DNA of 64,000 nt from Ischnura elegans (lineage: Eukaryota; Arthropoda; Insecta; Odonata; Coenagrionidae): positions 73,481,907-73,545,906 of the forward strand of contig NC_060249.1 in assembly GCF_921293095.1 (NCBI RefSeq), in the 5' to 3' direction. Positions 1 to 12,649 of the stretch are shown one piece after another (position 1 is the stretch's first letter; every line of letters begins with the position of its first letter). The notes under the pieces are model-generated. The model saw only the letters and a program-made list of their open reading frames with translations. It was not told the DNA's origin and did not search any database. A program made the translations under genes and the position numbers.

Positions 1-305
1 CCCGCAAACCACTCCCGCCTCCGTGGGACTCAAAGGAACCGCGGAGTGACGGGGCCATCCCCCGGGTTTAATCCCGGTCGCCGGATCCCCAAAGGCAGGA
101 TTGGCAAGGCGACAGATTTACCGACCAACCCCGCAACCGAAGAGCAGCAGCCGAATCCCCTGGGAGGAATCGCTCTTGCACGGCGATTACGTGGATTAGA
201 TAGCCGTGATGCCGAAGATGCCTCTGTGATGGGCTGCCAGTACGCGGAATATATTTCCCTCTATAGCGGTCCAATCATATTCTCAATGACTAAAGATGTA
301 GATTG
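1..305. other. GC-rich unassigned edge segment
   Basis: The first 250 bases are clearly more GC-rich than what follows (from about 300 the DNA becomes AT-rich). A short open frame runs through it but matches no family I recognise. It could be the end of a repeat cut by the window edge. Confidence 0.3.
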
Positions 306-1029
306 TAAGTTTTTGTGATTGTAGTTTGTAAAGATGTAGTCGATAAATAATTGAGAAAAGTATTCCAAAAATAGGATGTCATAAATAAAGCAGAATTCTA
401 CACTTCTTTCTGCGACTATTTTTCGCCAAAAACAATAAATTCGATGAATTACGAAACTTTCAATTTCCAATTTGTCTATTTGGATAAGATAGAAAGAAAA
501 TATGCATTGACTTTATATTTTAGCGAAGACTTCACGTCGATAGTTTCATACTCATTACTAAAATTCGGAAACCGCTAACCGCTCTTTTGCCTTAAATATG
601 GCAATAATTTATCGCGGTAACGATGGTCGGCCGATACTTTAGGAATTCAGTTGATGAGTTGGAGTAATACTCAGCACGATTCCATAAAAGAGAACAAGTT
701 TTTCGCATCTAATTATTTTTCACTCAACGACAACAGCATGCTGAGTCGTCACAGCGCGGAAGTGGAGGAAAATATGTCAAAAATAGTTCAATAACTTCGA
801 TAATTGAACATAGGTTTTCGAAGCAAAGTCAGAGCAAAATTCAGAATGGCAAATATGTTTTCGTAAATCAGTTGTGGAGAAATAATAGATACAACCATTT
901 TGTTATTTTCATTAAGAAATCATTATGCTAAGCTTTTTTCCTAATATTAGGAGAAAAATAAAATTAAAATTGCTACTACGTTTATTCAGATAGATAAAGC
1001 TTAATCAACGAGCAATAATTGTTCTTCGT
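306..1029. other. AT-rich noncoding, nothing recognised
   Basis: AT-rich DNA with many stops in all frames. I see no exon, RNA gene or clear repeat border. Confidence 0.5.
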
Positions 1030-1400
1030 CATCACCTCTGGTCAACAATCCTAAGATTGGTTTGACGCCGCTCTCCACTCAAATTTAATATCAGCTTATC
1101 TTTTCTTACATTTCTATATCTTCTCTTTCGCATCCTTTATCTGTTCCACATATTTTATTCTGGGTCTTCCTTGTCCGTTCTTGCCATGCATAATGCATAT
1201 TGCACATGTCCCTCGACGATTGACTTAATCAGGCCATCGCGTCTGCTATGCCCGATAATATTGCTCTGTCTTTTTATCAACGTTTTCATGAGTATTCTCT
1301 CATAGTATTGTTAGGACTTACTCATTACTCGGACAATCCAATTGATCCTCATCATTATTTTCTAGCATCACATTTCGAAAGCCTCTACCCATGATTTCTA
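1030..1400 (-). mobile_element. RTE-type LINE 3' end, fragment
   Basis: This segment and 12650-13020 are diverged copies of one repeat: both start with a CATCA-rich tail and 'GGTCAACAATCCTAAGATT', followed by matching blocks over about 350 bp. Read on the minus strand they give broken pieces typical of RTE-clade LINE C-termini (a GHILRYDG-like and a GRPRT-like block in the second copy, then a short end leading to an ATG-rich tail). Both copies carry frameshifts and stops. Confidence 0.6.
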
Positions 1401-2742
1401 TGCAGCTGTCTTTTTCCATTCCTCATTTCTGTAGAGAAGCTTACACCAAAAGTTAGTTCTTATTAATCATTTCCTTACATCTTCCCTTAAATTTCCCGCT
1501 GCAGTTTTATCTTTCTTTTGTTAGATTTTCCTTAGACGGAATCATTCCTTTAGAATTTAGAAAGGTAGAATATTGAAGCGTGCGTCTAATGCAATCACAT
1601 GAAGATTAACTTCGTGGAAGTTGCTTACGTTGAGAATGTAATGAATATTTACGAAATTATTTTAGTAATAATATTTTAATTTACAAAAAGTTTTAATTGT
1701 TAACGAGTTTGCACGCACTACGATTTTCAGAATCAAATCTTCAATTGTTGAACTATCAATATTACCCCACAAATTGTGCCCCATCATACATCACGGGATA
1801 GGTAAGTTAAAGTAGAAAACATGAATGTAAAGTTACCTAAAACAATGATATGGTAGTTGCGATATACCTGATTCACATCAAACACAAATTTCTCGGAGTG
1901 TAAACGCATGTGTTTGACATGCTTTTTTCTTAAAACTCCCCAGGGTATTATTTTTTATGAGTACATGCAATTAGATTCCATTTCAAAAGGATAGTCAAAG
2001 TAGGCGAATATATTGTTTCCCAATCGCAATTTCTGTCCCTTGGGAGGATACATATATTTAGGTTTCTCATTGATACAATATGGTCTCAATATTCATTCGT
2101 GATTCCAACGGCCTCGTCTTGTTGAATGAAATGTCGGCCTTGTCCGATCACTATTCTTTATCCTAAAAAACTGCAACGAGTTCCCGTGCTTGATAAAGTA
2201 AAATGGTGTGCACATAGTCACCTCCGCTACATGCGTAGGTACGGAACTTATGTTTTCATAAATTTTAACCCCTAAACCAGAAATTTTTACCAACAGAAAA
2301 CATCAGAGTAACATTCAAAGGAACGGGTAACGTACGATCACACATAGTCTTCATTATATGAGCCTTTCGACGAGCATAATACATATCGCGAACAAATAAA
2401 GTTCACCTCAACTTCAACTACAAAATGGACGCTGAAAAAGAGTAGAGGTAAGATGCGATATATGAGAAATCAAATATCTTGAGGTAGCCCCCTTCGTGGA
2501 TATGAGGTGTAGTTTAGTATACTTCCCACAGTCACACTTAAAAACATCTGATCATGGTATAGATCATAGATTTTATATTACAACAGGAGGCTCCACTAGG
2601 GAGCAGTTGCCGCGTTACTGTGAAACCGGTCTCTGCCCATTAATTCGCACTCCAACTTTAGTCACGAACGGCGCAAGGATCGGTAGCTTTAAATGTATTT
2701 CGATTAGAGTTCCCTTCAGAACTCCATAAGAAACAAACACTA
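1401..2742. other. noncoding, nothing recognised
   Basis: AT-rich sequence without supportable genes. The short open frames in it look random. Confidence 0.45.
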
Positions 2743-3090
2743 TCGTGGCCTAATGAATACGGTGTTGAACTTCCTCGCTGATGTTCCAAGATCGAGTCTT
2801 CGGTTCCGGTCTTTTTTTCAATATATCTATCTACTTTTTCTTTTACAGAAGCCCGTTTTCACATTTATTTTCATGATTTTCTCTGAAATTTTCACTTTTT
2901 CTGTGCCTGAATTTTTGTGCTCATGTGGCATGTGATGTTTCCCCAATTTTCTCTTTGAATTGTTATATTTCCTTGTCGCAACACGACGCATTTTTCAGAT
3001 ACACATGTACTTGGATTCCTTCTATATTGCAAAATGGATTTGTGGACTCTTACAATTAAAGCCTAATTTTCGAATCGCTGTAAAAAAAAC
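2743..3090 (+). mobile_element. tRNA-headed SINE, plus-strand copy
   Basis: Diverged copy of the repeat that occurs inverted at 3330-3677. The head retains a degenerate tRNA-like region (GTTCCAAGATCGAGTC marks box B). The body shares several blocks with the inverted copy, including 'CTACTTTTTCTTTT', 'TTCATGATTTTC' and 'GTCGCAACACGACG'. It ends near 'TTTTCGAATCG'. Confidence 0.6.
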
Positions 3091-3329
3091 GTTAAAAACC
3101 AGATAGAGCGAGCCAGGGAGGGAATGGGTTCTTCCTCTGGAGTTGGGGACAGTCAACCATCTTTCCACTCAGCGAGCTCTCACTCATTTAACAAGAAAAG
3201 CGTCTGGTTGGTAAATTTTGCATTTTTCATCAAGACAATAATTAATTTTAATCGTCAAAGAGTGTAGCTTTTCCGTTTATGTTTTTTCCTACTCCACAGG
3301 GTATTAAAAGTTCAACTAATTACGAAATC

Positions 3330-3677
3330 CGATTCGAAAACTAGGCGTGAATTGTACGAATGAGTCCACAATAGCATATTGCAACATAATTGGAAACCAA
3401 ATACGTGTGTATCTTAAAAATTCGTCGTGTTGCGACGCGTAAATGAAATAATCCAAAGGAAGCTTCCGTGTGAAAAAATGGGAAAACATCAGTCGTCGCA
3501 AGTGTACAAAAACATTTCATCGCACAGAATTAAAAATTTCAGTGAAAATCATGAATATGGCTGTGAATAGCAGGTTTCGGCAAAAGAAAAAGTAGAGGGA
3601 AATTATGAAAAAAATCACCACAAATGGGAATCGAACTTGGAACTTCAGAGTGCTATTTCAGTAACGTAACCACTGGA
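3330..3677 (-). mobile_element. tRNA-headed SINE, minus-strand copy
   Basis: The head reads on the minus strand as GTGGTCCAGTGGTTAC (box A-like, about 3667-3681) and AAGTTCGATTCCC (box B, 3626-3638), spaced as in a tRNA. The roughly 270-bp body matches the plus-strand copy at 2743-3090. It is tRNA-derived but not a functional tRNA, because the anticodon arm is not recoverable by eye. Confidence 0.65.
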
Positions 3678-3839
3678 CCACATTTGCAAATATTTAATAT
3701 ACGTTTTCAAGGGATTACGTATCACTTGTAAATGTTTAACTGCGTTATTTAACTAATAGATATGAAATTGAGCTTAATATTAATTAATTGAGCTGGAGTT
3801 TGAGCAATAAACGATTACATTCAACGCGTAGCGTATCTC

Positions 3840-4543
3840 ATGCGGGCCAATGCATCTAACCATGTTTATGCAGTGGATGGTATTAACATAAAGGCAACAG
3901 ACGAAGTGAAGTACCTGGGAGTAACGATAACCTCGAATCTCACGTGGGGAACACATATAAAGAATATTTGCGGCATAGCACTGAAGAAATTAGGATTCGT
4001 CAAACGTATTGTGGGAAGATTTTCGAATGAGAAAGTAAAAGAAAGGTGCTATTTTGCTCTCGTCCGACCGCACCTTGAATATGCAGCGACCGTATGGGAT
4101 CCGGTGCAGAAAGACTTAATCCGCGAACTGAATAAAGTAGAAAGGAAGGCTGCGCGTTTCGTCAAAAACTGCTACGGGCGTACAAACAGTGTTACCCAGA
4201 TGTTAAGCGAATTAGGATGGAAGCCGTTGGAGACTCGGAGGCTGCGCGCTAGGCTTAGATTGCTTGAACAATTGAGAATGGATATCTTTTAGAGCGACAC
4301 AGTGAACATAATATTAGAGCCACACTATATTTACAGGTCCGATAGAAGCGATAAATTACGAGAGATGTTTTGCCGAACGGATAGATATAGGAATTCGTTT
4401 TTCCCCCTAACCATAAAGGACTTTAATAAACGCTAGTCCCAACCTCGTTAGAGCACTTCATTTTTTTCAGTTGTAAACGGATGGTGTCCTAACACCCCTG
4501 CCACACGCCTTTTAGGCGGCTCGCGGGGTATTATGTAATGTAG
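3840..4543 (+). pseudogene. CR1/Jockey-group LINE, 3' fragment
   Basis: The C-terminal part of a non-LTR reverse transcriptase ORF. It opens with the post-catalytic segment (EVKYLGVTITSNLTW), then LVRPHLEYAATVWDP, KVERKAARFVKN and LGWKPLETRR, all typical of the CR1/L2/Jockey group. A nonsense codon at 4290-4292 interrupts it. The same frame resumes and runs to a stop at 4434-4436 (FFPLTIKDFNKR). The 3' UTR ends in a GGGGTATTATGTA-type tail shared with the copies near 28290, 36925 and 40590. It is 5'-truncated: the RT catalytic core and endonuclease are absent. Confidence 0.85.
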
Positions 4544-5340
4544 AATACGTATGTTGACTTGTATCCTAGCGACTGGAGTGCCGCTATTTATTGCGACCAG
4601 TGGGAATCTATGGAACCATGGGAGTGGAGAATCCTGTGTAGAGTATTTATAGTATAGATCAACCAAAATATAGTCTATAATAAATGCCTATAGATAAGAT
4701 AGCTCTGCAAGAAAAAATGCAAGGGAGGTAGCTTAACCTCTCATTATTTCAATTCCCTTCAAAATATATATTATATTGTGAATGAACCTACCTTATTCAT
4801 CCTTAAGGCCCGCAGATTAGATCAGATCAAATCTGCAAAAAAACAGTAAATCAGTTGAGAGTAAAATCTGGAGTAGACTGGACGTTGTACACTATTGCTC
4901 TGTTAGTCTTGATAATGACGGTATAAACGTCGAAAGTAGTTGACAGCTAATAATAAAAAGTTTGTGGAATAGCACTGGGTTTAGCTTCACCATGAATAGT
5001 TGAGAGTAGTTTTGTATAAGGCTCCATATGAATATTCAAAGGAATTACAAATCTAAACATGAATTTAATTATTAAATGCGCAATCCATTTCCAACGAATA
5101 AATAAGGATTATTTATGCATTGTATCTTCCCCATTTTATCTTATACATTTTAGTTGGGCGCGAAACAGAAATTCAATATGGACGCCTACTGTTTGTAAAT
5201 TACATGCATATATAATAGAAGTAAAGAGCGAATCGAATTGTACACATTATTTTCACTTTCCTTCATCCAAAAATATGCTTGTCCTGAAGATTCATCCTTT
5301 CCATAACGGTCACTCGTAGAAATTGATCAAGATTATATTC
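4544..5340. other. AT-rich noncoding
   Basis: No gene or repeat border recognised. Short open frames here lack any family motif. Confidence 0.45.
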
Positions 5341-5364
5341 AGACCTCGTTATTACCCAGGGGCT

Positions 5365-6115
5365 CTATGGTTACGGGTGATTCTGAAGAAAAAAGATGAC
5401 GTATCACCAACACATTTCACTGGTCTAGTAATGACGAAAATGGGTACAACGTCTCTAAATATCTTTAACATCACAAGCAGAAAGTTTCCTGCGAGAGGAT
5501 TGGTGAAAATCTTGGTCCCTCACCATAGGCGATTTAATTTGGTTCAAGGGAGTAGCAGAGTATGCTATCCTAATTGAGGTGCAATTCTAATTGATTGAAG
5601 ATGGATATTACAATTTTGTAGCCCCCAAGTCTCGTAATCCGTGTGGTAATTAATTCGAGGAATCGGGTTTATGTGACAAAGGAGGCTATTCGGGCTTCCA
5701 GCCGGGTAGTCTCCCTCCATTCTTCCTGCAGAATGGATAGAGACCACCCGGCTGGAAGCCCGAATAGCCTTCTTTGACTATACTCGCCGGGAAAGCATCA
5801 GATCTTACTTCGGGTTTATGTGGTTGCTCGTGTGTTGGCTTCTCACTCTAAAAGCTCCGAATCCATATCTCGGCAATCGCGCAGATTTTTTAGAGGAATC
5901 CTGATCCCTGAATGGGTACTCTATTAAGGTCACTCGCGATTAGTGATGGAAAAATCAATTTCTATTAAAATAGAAAATCTGTGGCTGTACGGTTACGGGT
6001 GATTCTGAAATCATATGTGTGAACGAAATATTTCACTGGATTACCCTAAAACAATCATAGGAGCAACCTACCTAAATACCTTCTCAATCGTAAGTATACA
6101 ATTTTCAGGGAGGAA
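5365..6115 (+). repeat. diverged direct repeat flanking a palindrome
   Basis: Two segments, about 5368-5500 and 5988-6115, share 'GGTTACGGGTGATTCTGAA', 'TTTCACTGG' and a common downstream pattern. Between them lies the hairpin at 5676-5780. This suggests one composite repeat duplicated in tandem. Confidence 0.5.
5676..5780. repeat. near-perfect hairpin, about 50-bp arms
   Basis: The arm containing 'GGCTATTCGGGCTTCCAGCC' near 5687 recurs as its reverse complement near 5745-5769. The centre is close to 5728. It resembles the inverted terminal segments of Penelope-like elements, but no hammerhead core is visible in it. Confidence 0.6.
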
Positions 6116-6119
6116 ATGG

Positions 6120-6495
6120 GTTTACTCTCTCACCCTTCCTCCTTCTCAGGAATAGCCCCTCCCACTTTTCACACAGTATCACCGCCCAGTTCAGTCCCTC
6201 ACCCTCTCCCTATCACACACACAAACACATACACTAAACCCTAATCTGACGTAAATCTCGACTTTAGCCCCTCGCACATATCTCTCATTCGCTTCCAGAC
6301 TTGCGTCAAACCACCATATCTCTCCGCGTCCCTCCACATAACTCCTTCCCACTCTCCGACCTACATCCCGTCGTGGTTTATTTTTATTCCTCCTTCTCCC
6401 TTTTATCTTATCCCTCTTCCTACTGCCCTGTTACAGTGGCTTCCCTAACTCTTTCCCGGATTCTCGGACATAAACACAGTTTCCATTTTCAGAGA
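6120..6495. other. pyrimidine-rich tract
   Basis: A strongly CT-rich plus strand (CTCACCCTTCCTCC, CCCTCACCCTCTCCC and similar runs) mixed with a CA-rich stretch. Its composition differs from the AT-rich flanks. No gene is supported. Confidence 0.5.
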
Positions 6496-6655
6496 TAAGA
6501 GAGTGATAATATCTACACTTTTCTTGATATATATTTTCTTCCAAGAATAAATGTGTGAAAATTTAACGAAAGGATAGTGCATGTACATTTCTGTCTGTGG
6601 CGTATCCATGGGTTTTCAGATGCAATGCACCCCACTTTTCGAAATGAGTTTTTGG

Positions 6656-6868
6656 TCATATGAATTTTAGGTTAAATGATTTTAATTTCTCCTGATGAAT
6701 ACCATTGATGAATTCTTCTCGAGTTTTCAGCCAGGCTAATTCTGTCGTATAAGTCGACGTTTCGAGAAAAGACTTGTCTCCCATCTTCAAGGGCGTGTTA
6801 CTCTTTGAAAGACCAATTTCACGCTGACTTTTTTTTTTCAAATTGTCGTGTAGAGGAGTTCTCTTCAA
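6656..6868 (-). mobile_element. Penelope-like terminal fragment (tentative)
   Basis: The minus strand carries TTGAAGATGGGAG, a short loop, then TTCTCGAAACGTCGAC: a degenerate hammerhead-type core (TUGAAGA ... GAAAC) with a GAGA/UCUC stem and a palindromic GTCGAC. This layout is typical of Penelope-like terminal repeats. No GIY-YIG or RT ORF is present. Confidence 0.4.
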
Positions 6869-8880
6869 CGCTACTCACTCTTTATTCATATTAAGCAATC
6901 TTTTTTTTATTTCAGGAAGCACTAATCATGAACACCAAATAATGTAAAGCCTCGTTCATCGCGTGACATAACTGACAAATCCTCGAAAACTAAGGTTTTC
7001 TGTAACTTCAAATCAATGATTGCTTGATGTTATAAATTTTCATCATTACCGGTAACGATTTTCACCAGAAACATTTTTCTGATCGAAGGAGGTTTCCTCA
7101 AAACCAACATTCAATCCGTTGCATAAAAATTTCATGATTACTAAGAAGATTGCAATCATCATGAACTGCCAACAATATGATTTTTTTGCTAATTGTAACC
7201 CCCTAAATTACTCCAAAAAGCATTAATGCTGGAAAGAAAGCAGTAATGGTGCAGATAAAAAACTAATTAGATAAAAAACAAGGAACAAGAAAATTTTTTG
7301 AACCAGCAAGAGACGGTCAAATAGGTTAACTCCAGCGTAATGAAATGAAATCACAGCCGCGCTTTCTTATAAAGTATCGACATCACGCTCAGAGTATTCA
7401 AACCATTGGATAGGCAAGCCATAAAACTCGAAAAGCCTTGGCACCTACCATTGATGTCAAGCTAGAGTAGATGCTTTTGAAGCTCCCTCTTCGGACATTT
7501 CACAATAAAAATCTTCCCCTACCGAACCACTTACGCATTTTAAAAGGCTCTGGTGACTTCAGAAATCTACCTTTTTTGACATAGTCAACCGATCACGGTA
7601 CCAAAGAAGAGTACCGATAATAATCGCGCAAGCAGAAAATAAAAAATCGAAAGTCGTAGACATTTTTACGAATAAACGGAAAAATTTTATGGTTAAAGAA
7701 AAGAAGTAGAAACTAAACCAATTAAAAAGTGCATTACAGAAACAATGATTCAAGTATAACTTAACAAGATGAAGACTACCGATTAAAGACGAAAGCAATT
7801 TCAAGGTTTAAGCATCTCTATTTATAAGAGATAAAGGAATAAGGCAGCAGTGTTTACGTAAAAATTATTGTCACCTACAGGAATAAAGGCAATCACGGTC
7901 AATTACAGAAATTTAACTGGGGTATACAGTTTTTAAAATTATTAATTTGGGTGGTTTCACGTCACGGGCTAGAGTTAAAGAGATGGGGACGTAACACTAC
8001 TTCTATATCAGTATTATTTGTTCCTATTTCGGCCATTAATAACTTTCTTAAAACTCGCGTAACTATCTATAATTTTTCTGGGTAATCCAAAATAAAAATT
8101 TCGTGACACAGTTTTTCCCCGCACTAGTATACCAAATCTTGGTCAGCATGTCTATCTCAAAAATAAAAAAATTATTCCTGAGAAAATATTAGACCAAAAG
8201 TTTTAAATTTGAGTTTCGGGAAAGTTCTTAAGGGCATAAACTATTTATCTGAAAATTTCAAGATGATATCCCAAGTTTTTAACTAGTTATTGAACGTGAA
8301 AAAAACCAGTCGAGCGCGAGTGATGGGTCCTCTTAAAATAATTCAGGCCTCGATATAATATGCACATCATGTATCGAAACGTCCGAAGAAATGCTGAGTT
8401 TGATTCAGTAGAAATGCCGAAGAAACCTGCAGCAGTATGTTTCATTTAAAAACTGCCACCACTTTTATATATAGATTTAAAAAATGAAGATCACGGAATA
8501 GAAACTAAGACGAAGGAAAGATGCGAAAATAGGCATTCCACAGAGATATTTGAAAAAATACTTAGAAATTACCAGTATATTCCATTATTATCCATGAAAA
8601 TTGCAAGTGTTTATTATAATATTTTGTAATATCATTTTCAAGTCTTTATTTCACATTTCCAATATAGAAATTTTCAATATTGAAATAAATACTGGCAAGT
8701 TTTCAGCACTGTCCAGGAAAATTGCAAGTATTTATTTCAATATGAAAAAATTCCACTCCATCACGCTTGAACCTTCGTATTTTATTCGACAGAGAGGCTG
8801 GAAAAATAGGTGGGTATTCTCCGGAGTGGTCGAGAGTGAGTGAGTAGTTTGGAGCGCAGCATATTCGGACGGGAGGAAAA
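6869..8880. other. AT-rich noncoding
   Basis: Two kilobases without a supportable exon, RNA gene or bounded repeat. An internal near-repeat of 'GAAAATTGCAAGT' (about 8597 and 8718) with local palindromic AT sequence is visible. Confidence 0.45.
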
Positions 8881-9360
8881 ATAGGAAGAGACTCACCTCG
8901 CTCCCCCCACCTTCGGGGAGAGCCGGACGCAAAGAAGCATGAAGGACTGCAAACGGGAGTGAATATGCGTTAGGGAGAGAGAGATACAGAGTGGAAGAAG
9001 GAAGGCAAATGGACGCCCTCCGGCTCCATTATTTATCCCATAAATTGGACGCCTGGCGACTCCGCGGGAACCTTTCAACCGGCAAACTGCTTTTATCAAA
9101 TACGACCCCCCCTCCTCCCCCCCCCATTTTTTCTCCCTTGCCCTCACCTCATGTCCCTTTTCCTTAACCTATACCCTTCTTCTCACACCCCTACTGCAAC
9201 AACTTCCACCCCCTAACCCCTCGCACTTTCGTATAAACACATGCATATATATATATATATATATCCTAACCTCACCCCCCATCCATTCCATATCTTCCCT
9301 CGGAAACCTTTTTAACCCTGGATATATACATATATTTTTTTATTATTTTCTCCCGCGTAG
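8881..9360. other. GC-skewed low-complexity block with (TA)n
   Basis: A purine-rich stretch passes into CT-rich runs (poly-C at about 9105-9125), with a TA microsatellite at 9245-9264. The local GC content is higher than the flanks. A distant regulatory or repeat origin is possible but unsupported. Confidence 0.45.
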
Positions 9361-11414
9361 TGTAGAGGGTTTGGTGAGCGGTGCCATCCATGGATGTTTT
9401 TTTTTTGGATACCGAGTAAAGGGATTGCTACGTGTTACGTACGGTCATCCTTTTTTTCACCAACTTGGGGAAAAGCGTGGTAAATGTGCTACCGCTCGAG
9501 GAGGTATGTAGTCCCAGCCGCGATCCGAGCGAGTTACCTTACGCTGACAAAAATGCCCGTGACATCGTTCGCACCTGTTTATACCACTTTAATCCCCAGT
9601 GTCTCTGCAAAGTGCACATTCATTCCGAAACTTGTTTTTATTTTTAAAAAAATTCTTACTGCTACATATTGAAGTATAAGTATTCAGGAAGAAGTGGCCG
9701 GCTCTCCCTTATAACTTGTTCACAACCTGTGACGATTTCATGCCCTGTAAGCTACGATACAAGGTTATGGCGAGCGGGAGGATTAGGCAGTCAAATCCCC
9801 AGAAAAATGTGAGAAATATTCTTTCTTTCCGTCCGCAATTGGCCGGAACTTGAGAGATATTGATAATGTCGGATATAATATGATTTAAAAAAATAGTGGA
9901 CTGCGTTAAATAAATGGCACAGAGCAATGAGTGACTTACCCAAGGGTTCCTTCTAGAGCACGTGTCGGGTGGCTTGATGATTAGATGCTACCTTTAGCAC
10001 GGCGTGACAGCGACTGTCTCCAGTTCGTTGACTCATGAACCCAGGAAAACATTCGTAGCGCCAAAAATTACCGACAGGTGTCGGTTAAAAGACGCAAGTC
10101 CTTCATGCGAGGGGACTTCATATAGGAGGCCCAATTCCATCTTATAGAAGGCGGATTTCGGTTGTCAATACGGTCGCATTTTAATCGGTTTTCAAAAATA
10201 TCCGCGGCGCGGTGATACGTGCAATGCGTTCCACTTTTTTCGATATTTTACAGTAAAAGCTCGTATTTGCGAGGAATACTTGTTCCACTGAAAAATAATG
10301 AATTTGATATATTACTTTTTAATGTATATAAATTTCGCTTGACACCCCTAACTATATCTTATTACTCCGTAAAACTCGGATCAATTTGTCCACCAGCGAC
10401 GCGAGTGGCGACTTCTGTAAACCCATTTAAATGCGCGGTGGTTGACAACACATTTAGGGGAACTTGAGGATCCTCTTTTGTAATATTCGTGCCCTAATGC
10501 CTCGTTGAGAAAGCAATCGTACGAACTACTGCGCATTCACACTACGACGGTGAAACCTGTGCTGTCCTCAAGTCCTGAAACGAGAAACTGACGGTTGGTA
10601 GAGCTGTTGAGGGAAGTAGGGTGAAGATATTATTATGTTCGACGTGTATTTAACGTATGTTTGTTCTACCGCCCAGAATTTTCCTTACTGGGACAACTCC
10701 ATGATAAAAAAAGCAATAGTAGCTTCACCAACTTTGTCTTTCTCTTGTGGCTTCCTCTTCCGGTTCCGCCGCGCCTAACTATCGTAAAGTGGCAACGTTC
10801 GAAACTAAGTGTGCTATTGTCCGGACATGCGTTCACACCACTAGTTCATTCTGCCTAGTATCGTTAGAACGATCGCTGGAACCACGAATATTACAAAAGA
10901 GGGTCCTCGAGTCGGCCTCGAAATGTGTTTTCACCCACCGCGCTTTTAAATGAGTTCACAAAAGTCGCCAATAGTGTCGCTGGTGGGCAAATTGATCCGA
11001 GTTTCACGGGGAAATAAGGTATAACTAATTGTAGGTATTATCCGAAATTCATATAAACGATGATGTGATCTATGAAATTCATAACTTTTCAATGCTATTC
11101 CTCGCAATTACAAATATTATACTTCAGAATATTGGAAAAAAGGGGATCGCATTGCACTCATCACCGCGTCGAAGACATTTTGATGCACCCATTAAAATGC
11201 GACTGAAGCGGCAACAAAAATCAGCCTTCAATGAGATGGAATCGTGCCTCCTCTAATCATTCCCCTTGGGTGGATCAATCGTAATCCGACCGAGGCCACT
11301 CTGCCCTCTTTTTATCGTAGAAATCAAAATCTACTTGTGGTGGGAATACCAAACAGATATGCTCCAAATATGCTAGAACGTAGGTTTCCGCGACGATGGT
11401 CTGATCTTTCCACG
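9361..11414. other. noncoding, nothing recognised
   Basis: Mixed-composition DNA. Several short open frames overlap on both strands but none carries a recognisable domain. Confidence 0.4.
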
Positions 11415-11556
11415 TCTTCAGGGTTTTCTTCCGCGTCAGCTTGTTTATAGACAGCAGTTTCGCTGGCTATCCTGCTAGCGTCTTCAGGTCGAAGGTGGCG
11501 TCCTGCAATCAAAACTGTTGTCTATAAACAAGCTGACGCGGAAGAAAACCCTGAAG
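11415..11556 (-). repeat. hairpin with hammerhead-type core (Penelope-like)
   Basis: Arms of about 45 bp (11415-11463 and 11507-11556), containing 'GCTTGTTTATAGACA' and its complement, flank a loop. The minus strand reads CCTGAAGACGCTAGC, a short loop, then CCAGCGAAACTG, fitting CUGANGA and GAAAC joined by a GCU/AGC stem. As at the other loci here, one unpaired base follows CUGANGA. Interpreted as a Penelope-like terminal fragment. Confidence 0.5.
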
Positions 11557-11669
11557 AAATTCAGAGAATGATGTACGTATTTCGAATGTATATATTAATT
11601 AAACTTTGAGACATGCAAATATAAAACTTTGCACATATATTTACGAACCGCTCAATTTCAGATTACAGA

Positions 11670-12010
11670 TGTTCAATGTGTCCTCCATCAGTGGCAGGAA
11701 CAATATCACATCTATACTCAAATTCCTCCCACACTCGGGCAAGCATGTCCTTCCTCACTGATGTTATGTCAGTACGGATCCGGCTCTTCAACTTCTAGGT
11801 TCCGTGGCAGTGGTGGTACATAACCGTTGTCTTTCACGAAACCCCACGGGAAAAAGCCTCGAGGTGTCAAATTCGGTGACCGGGTAGCACAGCTATAACA
11901 TGCTTAGTCGCCAGCTACTTGCCGACCATTCTAACGGTTCAGTAGAGTTTCATTCAAATACTCACCCTCTTGTTGACTCCAGTGAGGGGGTGCCCCGTCT
12001 TGTTGAAAAA
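11670..12010 (-). pseudogene. IS630/mariner-like transposase C-terminal relic
   Basis: Reading the minus strand from about 12010 gives FQQDGAPPHWS (second catalytic-Asp block, with the D present), a broken EYLN...R stretch, RSPNLTPRGFFPWGFVKDN and YVPPLPRNLE, then a frameshifted tail with DMLARVWEEFEY-like and HIEHL-like pieces. These are hallmarks of the widespread arthropod IS630/mariner-type transposase (DDE/D family). The third catalytic residue block is altered (LTP-CDFF reads LTPRGFF). Stops and frameshifts make it inactive. The N-terminal half is missing. Confidence 0.8.
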
Positions 12011-12649
12011 TTAAGTTGTCTTCGTGCAGCATCGGAAACATTCGATGTCAATGAACGATAATTTGGACAAAACAGTACTTTTAAATGTGTATAATCTATT
12101 TGAAATTCCCAGTATATATAAAATCCAGGCCATATAAAGTTTCTTCCGGTGGTGCGGCAATAAATAAAAATAAAATAAATCATTTAAATCCGCTATGATC
12201 CCCTCCCACCTGACAGCATCCACGTCTCTCGCAAGTGTCTCGATCAAATACCTAGCCCTTATCGCAGCAAGCTTTGCCTCTCATTCCACCCACACGATAC
12301 CCCTCCAAAATACCACCTCTTACAGTTACCATAGAATTGTCTTCCCCAGAGTGCAGTGCCCGTCGTCTTTTAAGAGTCTATAGACTCTTGAGACCGGTTC
12401 TTGGGAAACGGCAAACTGATGCCTCGTGTCTGTCTACCTATAGTTTCCCACCAGCTGCGCATGAATCATCATGAATCATTGTCAGTACCGAGAGTGTGAA
12501 TTGGGTTCTTTCCCAGGGGAAGACGAGCAAAATATGGATCCTTATGAGCCTTTCAAGAATATAAGTTTCCCTGCTGAGATATCAACGCATAATCCCAAAA
12601 AAAGTGTATGCAAAGTTAGTCGATCGGTTTTAAGCATTATAATCTCCAC
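12011..12649. other. noncoding, nothing recognised
   Basis: No exon or bounded repeat seen between the transposase relic and the RTE tail. Confidence 0.4.
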
